Origin: Paracoccus sp. (in: a-proteobacteria)
Lineage (GTDB): Bacteria; Pseudomonadota; Alphaproteobacteria; Rhodobacterales; Rhodobacteraceae
Direction: 5' to 3'
Length of the DNA: 64,000 nt
Assembly: GCA_030538705.1 (NCBI GenBank)
Contig: JAUNTL010000002.1
Coordinates: 23,011 to 87,010, forward strand
The notes under the pieces were generated by a model. That model was not told where the DNA came from. It did not search any database and saw nothing but the letters and a program-made list of their open reading frames with translations. The position numbers and the translations under genes were made by a program. Below are positions 18,500 to 26,980 of this stretch, piece after piece; the stretch's first letter is position 1; each line of letters opens with the position of its first letter.

Positions 18500-19729
18500 T
18501 CAGCGGATCAGGCCAAGCCCGCTGAAGTCCAGATCCATCGGCGCTGACAGATCCTCCATCGAATCGTAAAGAAGCTGGATCGCATAATGCGGGTTGTGGA
18601 CATGGGCGCCCTTGTCGGCCGTCACGAATTTCCAGTTATAGGCCGCCTTTAACAGACGCGGCGTCCATGCCGTATAGACCACCGGCGCGCCCTCGGCCTC
18701 GTCGATCAGACCGTCGGCATTGGCATCGGCAAAGAAATAGGGATGGCGCTCGCCGTTATAGATCATCGGCGTGCCCGCAACCTCGGCGGCATAGTCGATC
18801 AGCATCGCTTTCAGCCGGTCGGCATTGGCCGCGATATCAGCCTTGATCCCCTTTGACAGATCGCCGCTGCCGTCATGGCTGTAACGCGAGATGCGGATGA
18901 CCGCAGAATCGCCGCTGTCATGGCAGGTCTGACAGGTCTCGGCCCGGACCTCCAGGCTATGCGGCTCGTGGCAGGAAACACAGGTCGCCACCGGCTTGGC
19001 ATGGGTGAACCGGCCCTCGTAATGCCGGCCGGGATATTCATAGCCAAGCTGCGCATAACCGCCCAGCCATGTCGCCGCGGCAACGGCATAATGCGGGTTG
19101 ATAAAGCGCAGTTCCGCGTCGGGCTGATCGTCCAGCCTGTCGGCGATCGCCTTGATGATGGCATCACCCGAGTTGCGGCCCTGATGGCAGGTCAGGCACG
19201 AGGCCTCGCCGCCGCGCACCGGATGCATCATGCCGTTGGGCAGCGAAATCTCGGTGATCGCGCCGATGCCGGGGTTGTGGCAGGTGTCGCAATCGACGAC
19301 GCCGCCGGTTGGAAAGGGATGCTCGGGCATGCCCGGCTCGCTGCCGTCCAGACCGTAAAGCGCGCGGAAGCCCGCGCCGGAATGGCAGGTCGCACAGACC
19401 GGCGGGATCTCGCCCTGTTCATTCCAGTTGGTGAACGAGCGTGAATGCGCATCCGCATGGCCCGAGCGCGACCAGGCCGCGATCTCGGCCGCGTTGGGGA
19501 TCTTGACCTGATCGGGGGCAAAAGGCGTCATCGGCGGCAGGGCATAGGGCGCATCTGCCCCTGCCCCGGTCGGGTTTTCGGCCTCGCCGGGGGCGACACG
19601 GGCCGCCTGTTCGACAATCGCAGGATCGGGCGGGGCCGGCTCGGCCGGGGTCTGGGCCGAGGCGGAAAAAGTGAATGCCAACAACGCGGTGGCAATGGTC
19701 GTCGAGAAAGTGGCTGGCCAGTGCGGCAT
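18500..19729 (-). CDS. Periplasmic pentaheme c-type cytochrome with EF-hand-like loop
   Basis: A 409-residue secreted protein with a Sec signal (ATALLAFTFSASAQ). Five CxxCH haem sites lie near residues 112, 147, 178, 250 and 266 (CATCH, CDTCH, CLTCH, CVSCH, CQTCH). Near residue 335 is DANADGLIDEAE, a textbook EF-hand calcium loop. The ATG at 19729 is chosen because AGGAGGACGC lies directly upstream; the longer frame lacks such a site and would bury the signal. It is divergent from nqrA, about 110 bases away, which suggests the cytochrome exchanges electrons with the NQR-like complex on the periplasmic side. I do not recognise a named family. Confidence 0.88.
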   Translation of the reverse strand: MPHWPATFSTTIATALLAFTFSASAQTPAEPAPPDPAIVEQAARVAPGEAENPTGAGADAPYALPPMTPFAPDQVKIPNAAEIAAWSRSGHADAHSRSFTNWNEQGEIPPVCATCHSGAGFRALYGLDGSEPGMPEHPFPTGGVVDCDTCHNPGIGAITEISLPNGMMHPVRGGEASCLTCHQGRNSGDAIIKAIADRLDDQPDAELRFINPHYAVAAATWLGGYAQLGYEYPGRHYEGRFTHAKPVATCVSCHEPHSLEVRAETCQTCHDSGDSAVIRISRYSHDGSGDLSKGIKADIAANADRLKAMLIDYAAEVAGTPMIYNGERHPYFFADANADGLIDEAEGAPVVYTAWTPRLLKAAYNWKFVTADKGAHVHNPHYAIQLLYDSMEDLSAPMDLDFSGLGLIR

Positions 19730-19842
19730 GGCGTCCTCCTGCGGTTGATGATCCCGTTCCGGGTTGCTAGGCTGATCGTAGCCGGGACCGGGGCGAGGGA
19801 TCAAGGAAACGTGACCTCGCCACGCAGCAATAAGGACGGATC

Positions 19843-21126
19843 ATGAAGCATCTGTTGCAGAAAGGGCTGGAAATGCGGCCCGGCGGTCCTGAACTCGCCG
19901 CGCTTCACTCTCCCGCCGCTGTTGCAGAGGCCGAGACGCTGATCACCCCCGAAGCCATTATCGGACCCGGTCTCGGCCGTGATTTCCGTGTGGACATGCT
20001 GGTCGAGCCTGATGCCGTGGTCGCGCAGGGCGATGCGCTGGCGCAATCGCGCCGCGATCCCCGGCTGGTGCTGAGCGCGCCCATGGCCGGCCGGGTCGCG
20101 CGTATCGACCTTGGCCCCGGCCGGCGGCTGGAGCGGATCGAGATATTCAGCGATGACAGCGGCAGACAGCGGCAATTTGATACCTCTGCCGCTGACACGG
20201 CGCCGGGGCTGCGCGCGCTGATGCTCGACAGCGGGCTGTGGGTGCTGGCGCTGCGGTCGCGGCCGGGCGGCGGGCTGGCCGACCCCGATGTCATGCCTGC
20301 CGCGATCTTTGTCGCCGCCGCCGAGACCCGTCCGGGGGCGCTCGCGCCGCGCCTCGCACTGGCCGGACAGATGGATGAGTTCCGGCGCGGGCTGGACGCG
20401 CTGGCGCTGCTGACCGGCGGCGAGGTCCATCTGGTGCAGGATGACGGCACCGATCTGGTTCCCGCCGGCGGCAGGCTGCGGATACACCGCGCCGGGGGGC
20501 TGCATCCGGCGGGGCTGATCGGCGGCCATATCCATCATATCCGCCCCGCCCTGCCCGGCCGCCCGGTCTGGCAGATCGAGGCACAGGACGTCGCCGCCCT
20601 TGGCGCCCTGATCCTGACCGGGCATCTGCCCCCGGCGCGTCTGGTATCGGTCGCCGGACCGGGGTTGGCACGGGCACGGCTGGTCCGCACGCAACCCGGC
20701 GCGGATATGCGCGCCCTGGTGCAGGGCGCGCTGACGCCGGGGCCAAAGATGATCCTGTCAGGCGATGCGCTGGCGGGGCAGGAGACGCGCCATCTGATGC
20801 CCGGCGCGCGTCTGGTCACGGCCATGCCCCGGCCAGCGGCCGGCGCCGGCGATCACTGGTTCCGCGCCGCACTCGGCCGCGCCGCGCGCCCGGTGCCGCT
20901 GATCCCCTCGGCGGCGGTCGAGCAATCCCTGCCGGCCGGTATCCCGGCCGTGCCGCTGCTGCGTGCGCTTGGCGCCGGCGACGATGAGGCCGCGATCCGG
21001 CTGGGCGCGCTGTCGCTGGTCGAAGAGGATCTGGCACTGGCCGATTACATCACCGCCGCCCACCCGCGTTTCGCCGCTCTGATCCGCGCCCTGCTGGAGC
21101 GCACCGCCATCGAGGAGGGCGCATGA
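19843..21126 (+). CDS. nqrA: Na+-translocating NADH:quinone reductase subunit A (NqrA-like)
   Basis: A 427-residue soluble subunit with the NqrA/RnfC fold. The N-terminal ALHSPAAVAEAETLI corresponds to the NqrA start and the lipoyl-like DMLVEPDAVVAQGDALAQ follows. The C-terminal EEDLALADYITAAHPRFA corresponds to the EEDLALC-x2-V-x-PGK region of NqrA, but the usual cysteines are replaced by Ala and Thr. NqrA carries the quinone site in Vibrio. Its stop overlaps nqrB by four bases. AAGGA lies upstream of the ATG. Assignment is firm from gene order, moderate from sequence alone. Confidence 0.87.
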   Translation: MKHLLQKGLEMRPGGPELAALHSPAAVAEAETLITPEAIIGPGLGRDFRVDMLVEPDAVVAQGDALAQSRRDPRLVLSAPMAGRVARIDLGPGRRLERIEIFSDDSGRQRQFDTSAADTAPGLRALMLDSGLWVLALRSRPGGGLADPDVMPAAIFVAAAETRPGALAPRLALAGQMDEFRRGLDALALLTGGEVHLVQDDGTDLVPAGGRLRIHRAGGLHPAGLIGGHIHHIRPALPGRPVWQIEAQDVAALGALILTGHLPPARLVSVAGPGLARARLVRTQPGADMRALVQGALTPGPKMILSGDALAGQETRHLMPGARLVTAMPRPAAGAGDHWFRAALGRAARPVPLIPSAAVEQSLPAGIPAVPLLRALGAGDDEAAIRLGALSLVEEDLALADYITAAHPRFAALIRALLERTAIEEGA

Positions 21127-21911
21127 CCATCGCCACCACCGGAATCTGGCACCGCGAAACCAATGCCATGCTGCTGATCGCCGCCGCCCTGCCGATGGCC
21201 TTGGCCTGGCTGTGGTTCGGCGGGCTGGACGCCGCCGGACGGCTGGTGCTGGTGCTGATCGTCGCGGGGATCTGGCATCTGGCATTCATGCTGGCACGCG
21301 CGCAGGCGCCGTCTTTCGCGGGGGCGCTGACGGCGCTGTTCGTCGCCATGCTGGCCCCGGATGTCGGACCGTTACAGATGATCCTCGGGATCAGCTTTGG
21401 TGTCGTCATGGCAGAGCTGGTCTTTGGCGGCTGGGGGCGCAATGTGCTGAACCCGGCGACGGTGACGCTGGCCTTTCTCGGCTTTGGCTTTCCCGCCGCG
21501 CCATGGCCCGATCTGGCACTGCCGGTCACATGGGCGGCGCTGCCGGCCGCCGCGATGGGCATCGCCTTTGGCGTCATGAGCTGGCGGCTGCTGGCCGGCG
21601 CGGGGCTGGTGGCGCTGGCGTCATGGCTGGTTTTCGGCCCGCTGCCGGCGGGAACATGGGTTGCGGCACTGGTGCTGACGGCGCTTGTGGCGGAACCGGT
21701 GACATCGGCCGCGACCTCGCTCGGGCGGTGGCTGAACGGGGCGCTTTATGCGGTTCTGGCGCTGATCTTTCTGTGCTGGTGGCAGGGTGTGGCACCGGTG
21801 CAGGCGGCGGTATCGGCCGCGCTGCTGGCATCGCTGGCGGCACCGCTTCTGGATGAAATCGCGCTGACGATCTGGCATGCAAGACGGAGGAAACGGCTTG
21901 GCGACGCTTAA
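21123..21911 (+). CDS. nqrB: NqrB/RnfD-like membrane subunit, shortened and lacking the FMN-threonine loop
   Basis: A 262-residue membrane protein; NqrB is normally about 400. The shared core is clear: LGISFGVVMAELVFGGWGRNVLNPA, the FGFPAAP segment and, later, AEPVTSAATSLGRWLNGALY matching the ATDPVSA-GKW-YG region. Directly after FGFPAA the Vibrio protein has the SGAT motif with the covalent FMN threonine plus about 60 residues; here that whole stretch is absent and the next helix follows at once. The N-terminal extension before helix 1 is also missing. It is a specific internal loss, not a frameshift: both flanking frames are continuous. Confidence 0.85.
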   Translation: MTIATTGIWHRETNAMLLIAAALPMALAWLWFGGLDAAGRLVLVLIVAGIWHLAFMLARAQAPSFAGALTALFVAMLAPDVGPLQMILGISFGVVMAELVFGGWGRNVLNPATVTLAFLGFGFPAAPWPDLALPVTWAALPAAAMGIAFGVMSWRLLAGAGLVALASWLVFGPLPAGTWVAALVLTALVAEPVTSAATSLGRWLNGALYAVLALIFLCWWQGVAPVQAAVSAALLASLAAPLLDEIALTIWHARRRKRLGDA

Positions 21912-22698
21912 TCCCATCTCGGCATGGCGGCGGCTGCTGGCCGCGCCTAATGACAGCCGCGGCAAGACCGTGGGCATGGCCTTTGTCGTGGCCGCAGTCT
22001 GCGCCATCGCCGTCAGCAGCGCGACCGTGGTGCTGCGCCCGATCCAGTCCGCGAACCGCGCCGCCGAACAGCAGGCGCGGCTGGAATCGCTGGTTGCCGC
22101 CATTCCCGGCATGACGGAACTGCTGGCGGCATCGCCCGACGCGGCCCTGTCAACGGCGGTGATCAACATATCGACGGGCCGCGCAGATGCCGCGATCACG
22201 CCCGAAACACTGGCGGGCGCGCTTCAGAATAACGACAACTGGACCGTTCTGACAGCCGCGCAGGATACCGCCGGAATCGGCAGCCGGCCCGATCTGACGC
22301 AGATTTACCTTCTGCGCCGGGATGACCGGATCGAGCTGCTGATCCTGCCCATGGTGTCGCAGGGTTATAACGGCCCGATCGAGGCGATGCTGGCGCTGCG
22401 CGGTGATCTGGCCACCATCGCCGGGCTGACCGTGACACGCCAGTCCGAGACGCCGGGCCTCGGCGCACGGATCGAGGAAGCCGCCTGGCAGGCGCAATTC
22501 CCCGGCACCCGCGCGAGCGCGCCTGACGGCACGCTGCGCTTTGCCGTCGCCCGTGGCCCGGCGGCATCGGAATTCGAGGTGGATGGCATCACCGGTGCGA
22601 CCCGGACATCCAACGCGATGACCCAGATGCTGCGTTTCTGGCTGGGACCGGACGGCTATGGCCCCCTGCTGGATGCGATCCGGCGCGGAGAGTTCTGA
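21898..22698 (+). CDS. nqrC: Na+-translocating NADH:quinone reductase subunit C (FMN-binding)
   Basis: 266 residues. One N-terminal transmembrane helix (VGMAFVVAAVCAIAVSSATVVL) anchors a periplasmic FMN domain. DGITGATRTS near residue 230 is the FMN attachment site; Thr 235 is the expected covalent FMN residue. I place the start at TTG 21898 because GGAGGAAACGGC sits directly before it; this start overlaps the end of nqrB by 14 bases. An upstream ATG at 21877 has no such site. The flavin would be attached by the ApbE encoded downstream. Confidence 0.9.
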   Translation: MATLNPISAWRRLLAAPNDSRGKTVGMAFVVAAVCAIAVSSATVVLRPIQSANRAAEQQARLESLVAAIPGMTELLAASPDAALSTAVINISTGRADAAITPETLAGALQNNDNWTVLTAAQDTAGIGSRPDLTQIYLLRRDDRIELLILPMVSQGYNGPIEAMLALRGDLATIAGLTVTRQSETPGLGARIEEAAWQAQFPGTRASAPDGTLRFAVARGPAASEFEVDGITGATRTSNAMTQMLRFWLGPDGYGPLLDAIRRGEF

Positions 22699-23360
22699 TG
22701 CCCGTGCTGTGGGATACGCTGACCCGGCCGCTGATCCGGCAAAACCCGATCACCTTGCAGATTCTGGGGATCTGTTCGGCGCTGGCGGTGACGACCTCGG
22801 TCGTCACGGCGCTGACCATGGCGGCCTCGCTGACGGCGGTTGTGGTTGCCTCGGCGGTCATCATCAGCCTGATCCGGCGCCATGTGCCCGGCTCGATCCG
22901 GCTGATCGTGCAGATCACCATCATCGCCTCGCTGGTGATCGTGATCGACCAGATATTGCAGGCGTGGTTTTATGATATCAGCCAGCGGCTGTCGGTTTTC
23001 GTCAGCCTGATCACCACCAATTGTCTGGTCCTGGGGCGCACCGAATCCTATGCGCTGCACAACCCGCCCCTGCCCTCGGCTGTGGACGCGCTTGGCAACG
23101 GGCTGGGCTATTCGCTGATCCTGATCGTCATCGGCGCTGTGCGCGAGCTGTTCGGCGCGGGCAAGCTGATGGGCTGGCAGGTGCTGCCGACAACCGATCA
23201 GGGCGGCTGGTTCGAGCCGCTGAATCTGATGCTGCTGGCGCCGTCGGGGTTCTTTTTGCTGGGCCTGCTGGTCTGGGCGCTGCGCAGCGCGGACCCCGCG
23301 CAGGTCGAACAGCGCGAGTTTCCGATCCCCGGTCATGACGCGGACGAGGCCCGGCCATGA
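22698..23360 (+). CDS. nqrD: Na+-translocating NADH:quinone reductase subunit D
   Basis: A 220-residue integral membrane subunit, six helices. Cys 26 (LGICSALAVT) and Cys 109 (LITTNCLVLGR) are the two NqrD ligands of the intramembrane iron-sulfur centre shared with NqrE. The RTESYALHNPP and DALGNGLGYSL segments are strongly conserved. The start overlaps the nqrC stop (TGATG). Confidence 0.95.
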   Translation: MPVLWDTLTRPLIRQNPITLQILGICSALAVTTSVVTALTMAASLTAVVVASAVIISLIRRHVPGSIRLIVQITIIASLVIVIDQILQAWFYDISQRLSVFVSLITTNCLVLGRTESYALHNPPLPSAVDALGNGLGYSLILIVIGAVRELFGAGKLMGWQVLPTTDQGGWFEPLNLMLLAPSGFFLLGLLVWALRSADPAQVEQREFPIPGHDADEARP

Positions 23361-23968
23361 ACGATCTGACCGCCCTGTTCATCCGCGCGGCACTGGTCGA
23401 CAATATGCCGCTGACGCTGTTTCTGGGCCTTTGCACATTCATCGCCCTGTCGCGCCAGCCGGCCACGGCGGTCGGGCTGGGCGTGGCGATGATACTGGTC
23501 ATGTCCGTGACCGTGCCGCTGAACCAGTTCCTCTATCAGACGCTGCTGGCGCCCGGCGCCTGGGGCTGGCTGGGGCGGCCTGATCTGGATCTGTCCTATC
23601 TGTCGCTGCTGACCTTCATCGGCGTGATCGCCGCGACTGTGCAGCTGCTTGAAATGGTGCTGGACCGCTATCTGCCGCAGATCCACGCCGCATTCGGTGT
23701 TTTCCTGCCGCTGCTGGCGGTGCAATGCGCGCTGCTGGCCGGCAGCCTGTTCATGGTCGAGCGTCGTTACACCCTGACCGAAAGTGCTGTCTTTGGCTTT
23801 GGCAGCGGGGTCGGCTTTGCGCTTGCCGTCATCATGCTGGCGGCGATCCGGGCGCGGCTGGCCTATGCCGACCTGCCCGGCGGCCTGCGCGGGCTGGGCA
23901 TCGCATTTGTCCTGACCGGGATGATGTCGCTGGGCTTTGCCTCATTCGCGCAGATGGTGGCCCAATGA
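23357..23968 (+). CDS. nqrE: Na+-translocating NADH:quinone reductase subunit E
   Basis: A 203-residue integral membrane subunit paralogous to NqrD with opposite topology. Cys 26 (LFLGLCTFIA) and Cys 124 (LLAVQCALLAG) supply the other two ligands of the intramembrane iron-sulfur centre. VDNMPLTLFLG and VLDRYLPQIHAAFGVFLPL are family segments. Coupled to both neighbours by ATGA overlaps. Confidence 0.95.
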   Translation: MNDLTALFIRAALVDNMPLTLFLGLCTFIALSRQPATAVGLGVAMILVMSVTVPLNQFLYQTLLAPGAWGWLGRPDLDLSYLSLLTFIGVIAATVQLLEMVLDRYLPQIHAAFGVFLPLLAVQCALLAGSLFMVERRYTLTESAVFGFGSGVGFALAVIMLAAIRARLAYADLPGGLRGLGIAFVLTGMMSLGFASFAQMVAQ

Positions 23969-25185
23969 CCGAGATTATTCTGGCCAGCCTGACCATAATC
24001 GCGCTGCTTCTGGCGCTGACGCTGATCATCCTTTCGGCGCGGCGCCGGCTGATACCGGCCGAGGCGGTGGCCGTCACGGTCAATGATACGACCGAGATCG
24101 CCGCGCAGCGCGGCGACAAGCTGCTGGCGGTGCTGCACGGGGCGGGCCTGCCGATCCCGGCGGCCTGCGGCGGCTCGGGCACCTGCGGGCTGTGCCGCGT
24201 CACCGCATCCGGCCCCGGCGCAGGCGAGGCGCAGGCGACCGAAAAGGGTCTGCTGTCGGCCGCCGACCGCCGTGCCGGCGTGCGGCTGGCATGCCAGCTG
24301 ACGCTGCGCGGGCCGGTCTCGGTCGGGGTTGCGGGCGATGTGCTGGCGGCCGAAAGCTTTACCTGCCGGGTCGTCTCGAACCGCATGCTCGCGCCGCTGA
24401 TCCGCGAACTGGTGCTGGAACTGCCCAAAGGTCAGCGTTTTGATTTCCGCGCCGGCGGGTTCGCGCAGCTGACCGCGCCGGCCTATCGGCTGGATTTCGC
24501 ACGTATGGACGTCGATGCCGCCCATATCGACGCCTGGCACGAAGCCGGGTGGAGCAGGCTGCGCGCCCATAACCCCGCCCCGGTCAGCCGCGCCTATTCC
24601 ATTGCCAGCCGCCCCGAGGACGAGGGCACCATCGTTTTCAATATCCGCCTTGCCGTGCCCCCGGCCGGGCAGGAGGACACGATCCCGCCGGGTCTCGTCT
24701 CATCCTGGCTGTTCTCGCTGCGGCCGGGCGATCAGGTCGAGACGGCCGGGCCGTTCGGTGAGTTCCACGTCCAGCCGACGCAGGCCGAGATGGTCTTTAT
24801 CGGTGGCGGCGTCGGTATGGCGCCACTGCGCGCGATGATCCATGAACAGCTCGGACAGGGGACCGGGCGCCGGATCAGCTATTTCTATGGCGCGCGCACG
24901 GCGGCTGATCTGTTCTATACCGACGAGTTCGAGGCGCTGGCGCGGGCGCATCCGAATTTCGACTGGACCGTGGCCCTGACCGATCCGGCGCCGGGGGATC
25001 AATGGACCGGGCCGGCCGGCTTTATTCACGAGACCCTGCGCGACGCGCTGCGCCGCCATCCCGCGCCTGAGGATTGCGAATATTACCTTTGCGGCCCGCC
25101 GGTGATGATTTCGGCGGTGATGGCAACGCTGGCCCGGCTCGGGGTCGAGCCGCAGTCAATCTTTAACGACGATTTCGGAGCCTGA
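23965..25185 (+). CDS. nqrF: Na+-translocating NADH:quinone reductase subunit F (NADH and FAD/2Fe-2S)
   Basis: A 406-residue subunit with one N-terminal helix, a plant-type ferredoxin domain (Cys 68, 74, 77 and 110 in AACGGSGTCGLC and RLACQ), an FAD domain (RAYSIASRP) and an NADH domain (FIGGGVGMAPLRAM; YLCGPPVM). It takes electrons from NADH at the cytoplasmic face. Length and motifs match the family fully. Its ATG overlaps the nqrE stop; the longer frame from 23725 is only overlap into nqrE. Confidence 0.95.
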   Translation: MTEIILASLTIIALLLALTLIILSARRRLIPAEAVAVTVNDTTEIAAQRGDKLLAVLHGAGLPIPAACGGSGTCGLCRVTASGPGAGEAQATEKGLLSAADRRAGVRLACQLTLRGPVSVGVAGDVLAAESFTCRVVSNRMLAPLIRELVLELPKGQRFDFRAGGFAQLTAPAYRLDFARMDVDAAHIDAWHEAGWSRLRAHNPAPVSRAYSIASRPEDEGTIVFNIRLAVPPAGQEDTIPPGLVSSWLFSLRPGDQVETAGPFGEFHVQPTQAEMVFIGGGVGMAPLRAMIHEQLGQGTGRRISYFYGARTAADLFYTDEFEALARAHPNFDWTVALTDPAPGDQWTGPAGFIHETLRDALRRHPAPEDCEYYLCGPPVMISAVMATLARLGVEPQSIFNDDFGA

Positions 25186-25186
25186 C

Positions 25187-26236
25187 ATGAAGCTGACAGA
25201 CGCCCGACACCCCACCGCAGCCCGCGCCCGCGCGACCCGCATGACCCGTCGCGGCCTGATCTGGGGCACCGGCGCGGCGCTTGGCGGCGCGGTCATGCTG
25301 CGCGCGGCCCCGTCCCTCGCGGCACCGGCCATCGCGCATGGGGCCGCGCCCGTCCAGACCATCGGCGGGCCGGCATTCGGCAGCCGCTGGCAGGTCAGCC
25401 TGCCGGCCGGACGTGACGCCGCCCGGCTTGGCCCCGCCATCGCGCGCGCGCTTGATCTGACCGACCGCCGCTTTTCGCCATGGCGCGCCGACAGCGAAAT
25501 CGGGCGGGTCAACCGTGCCGGGACCGGCGGGCATGCGGTCAGCGCCGAAACCGCCGCCATGGTCGCGGCCGCGCTGGCGCTGAAGGGCGACAGCGGCGGG
25601 GCGTTCGATCCCGGCGTCGGGCCGCTGGTTGCCCGCTGGGGCTTTGGTCCCATCGGTCAGGGCCGGCCCGGTCTTGACGGGTTGCAGGTCGGCGCAGACG
25701 AGATCATCAAGACCGATGCCGCGCAAACGCTGGATCTGTGCGGGATCGCCAAGGGCGATGCGCTTGACCACCTCGCCGCGCTGATGGTGGCGGCCGGCGA
25801 GAACGATTTCCTGATCGACCTTGGCGGCGAAGTGATGGCGCGCGGCCGCCATCCCTCGGGCCGGCACTGGCAGATCGCCATCGAGGATCCCCGCCCCGGG
25901 CATGAGGGCGCGGCCGAGGTGCTGGCACTGGACGGGCTGACGGTCGCGACCTCGGGCGACCGGGTGAATGCCTATGACCTCGGCGGACAGCGTATCAGCC
26001 ATATCATCGACCCGGTCACGGGGGCGCCTGCGGCGGGTGGCGTGGCCTCGGTCTCGGTCATCATGGCGAGCGGGGCACAGGCCGATGGCTGGGCGACCGC
26101 GCTGATGGCGGCCGGACCGCAACGCGGACCCGAACTGGCGGCGGCGCGGGGGCTGGCCGCGCTGTTCCTGATCCATCGCCCCGAAGGCGGGCTGATGCGT
26201 ATCGACAGCCCCGCCCTTGCCCCCCATCTGGCCTGA
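25187..26236 (+). CDS. apbE: FAD:protein FMN transferase
   Basis: A 349-residue flavin transferase that attaches FMN to Thr in NqrC-type subunits. A Tat-like signal (MTRRGLIWGTGAALGGAVML) directs it to the periplasm. Visible family motifs are FGSRWQV, FSPWRADSEIGRVN, FDPGVGPLVARWGFG, LDLCGIAKGDALD and LIDLGGE, then the C-terminal GQRISHIIDPVTGAP. It begins one base after the nqrF stop and is part of the same operon. Confidence 0.94.
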   Translation: MKLTDARHPTAARARATRMTRRGLIWGTGAALGGAVMLRAAPSLAAPAIAHGAAPVQTIGGPAFGSRWQVSLPAGRDAARLGPAIARALDLTDRRFSPWRADSEIGRVNRAGTGGHAVSAETAAMVAAALALKGDSGGAFDPGVGPLVARWGFGPIGQGRPGLDGLQVGADEIIKTDAAQTLDLCGIAKGDALDHLAALMVAAGENDFLIDLGGEVMARGRHPSGRHWQIAIEDPRPGHEGAAEVLALDGLTVATSGDRVNAYDLGGQRISHIIDPVTGAPAAGGVASVSVIMASGAQADGWATALMAAGPQRGPELAAARGLAALFLIHRPEGGLMRIDSPALAPHLA

Positions 26237-26244
26237 GACGTGAT

Positions 26245-26415
26245 ATGGAGTTTCTGATCGCCATCGTCATCTTTGCCCTTGCCGCCGGGGGGCTGGCGCT
26301 CGGGCTGGCTTTTGGCCGGCCTCCGGTTCAGGGGTCATGCGGCGGCATTGCCTGCCTGCCCGGCAAACCCGCCTGCGACGACTGCCCCAACCGCCGCGAA
26401 AGGACCAACCCATGA
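26245..26415 (+). CDS. nqrM: NqrM, (Na+)-NQR maturation factor
   Basis: A 56-residue protein. One N-terminal helix (FLIAIVIFALAAGGLALGLAF) is followed by GSCGGIAC and CDDC, giving Cys 32, 37, 44 and 47. This is the pattern of NqrM, which helps deliver iron to the NqrD/E centre. It lies eight bases after apbE and its stop overlaps the CBS gene start (ATGA). Its presence argues that the Fe-S centre is built, so the complex is not merely decaying. Confidence 0.88.
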   Translation: MEFLIAIVIFALAAGGLALGLAFGRPPVQGSCGGIACLPGKPACDDCPNRRERTNP

Positions 26416-26801
26416 CCGCCACGATCACCGATGTCATGCAGCGTGACTTTCCGCGCCTGTCGCCCTCGATGCCGATCCGCGACGCGGTGGCGATGCTGGT
26501 CGGTGCCGGGATATCCGGCGCGCCGGTGGTGGGCGACGATGACAGCCTGATGGGGATGCTGACGCAAAAGGACTGTTTCCGCCCGGCGCTGAAGGCCAGC
26601 TATTACCGGCAATGGTCGGGCACGGTCGCGGATCACATGTCAGGTGAGCCACGCACGCTGGACGCCGGCACCGATCTGGTCACAGCCGGCGAGGCGTTCA
26701 TCGAACATCCCCATCGCCTGTTTCCCGTGACCGATGCCGACCGTCTGGTCGGGTTGCTGCGCCGCTCGGACGTGCTGGCCGCCCTGCTGGCGCTTGGCTA
26801 G
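26412..26801 (+). CDS. Two-CBS-domain protein
   Basis: 129 residues made of two CBS motifs (MQRDFPRLSPSMPIRDAVAMLVGAGISGAPVV ... and MSGEPRTLDAGTDLVTAGEAF ... RLFPVTD). Such modules bind adenosine nucleotides. The start is the ATG within the nqrM stop overlap. As the last gene of the nqr operon, it could report energy state to the complex; that role is an inference. No other domain is attached. Confidence 0.88.
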   Translation: MTATITDVMQRDFPRLSPSMPIRDAVAMLVGAGISGAPVVGDDDSLMGMLTQKDCFRPALKASYYRQWSGTVADHMSGEPRTLDAGTDLVTAGEAFIEHPHRLFPVTDADRLVGLLRRSDVLAALLALG

Positions 26802-26980
26802 GCCCAAGCGGGGCCTGAGGATCGGGGTGCCATCAGCGCCCGGCCTGAACATACCGGCCGGCAATGGCGCGCGCCCCATGCCCGCGACAGCCGCGCCGGC
26901 GATCAGCGCCGCGCGATCCGGGTGCGACCCCGGCGCGGCAGGGCCGCGTGGGGGGAATGGCCGGAACAGACCGCGCCTGT

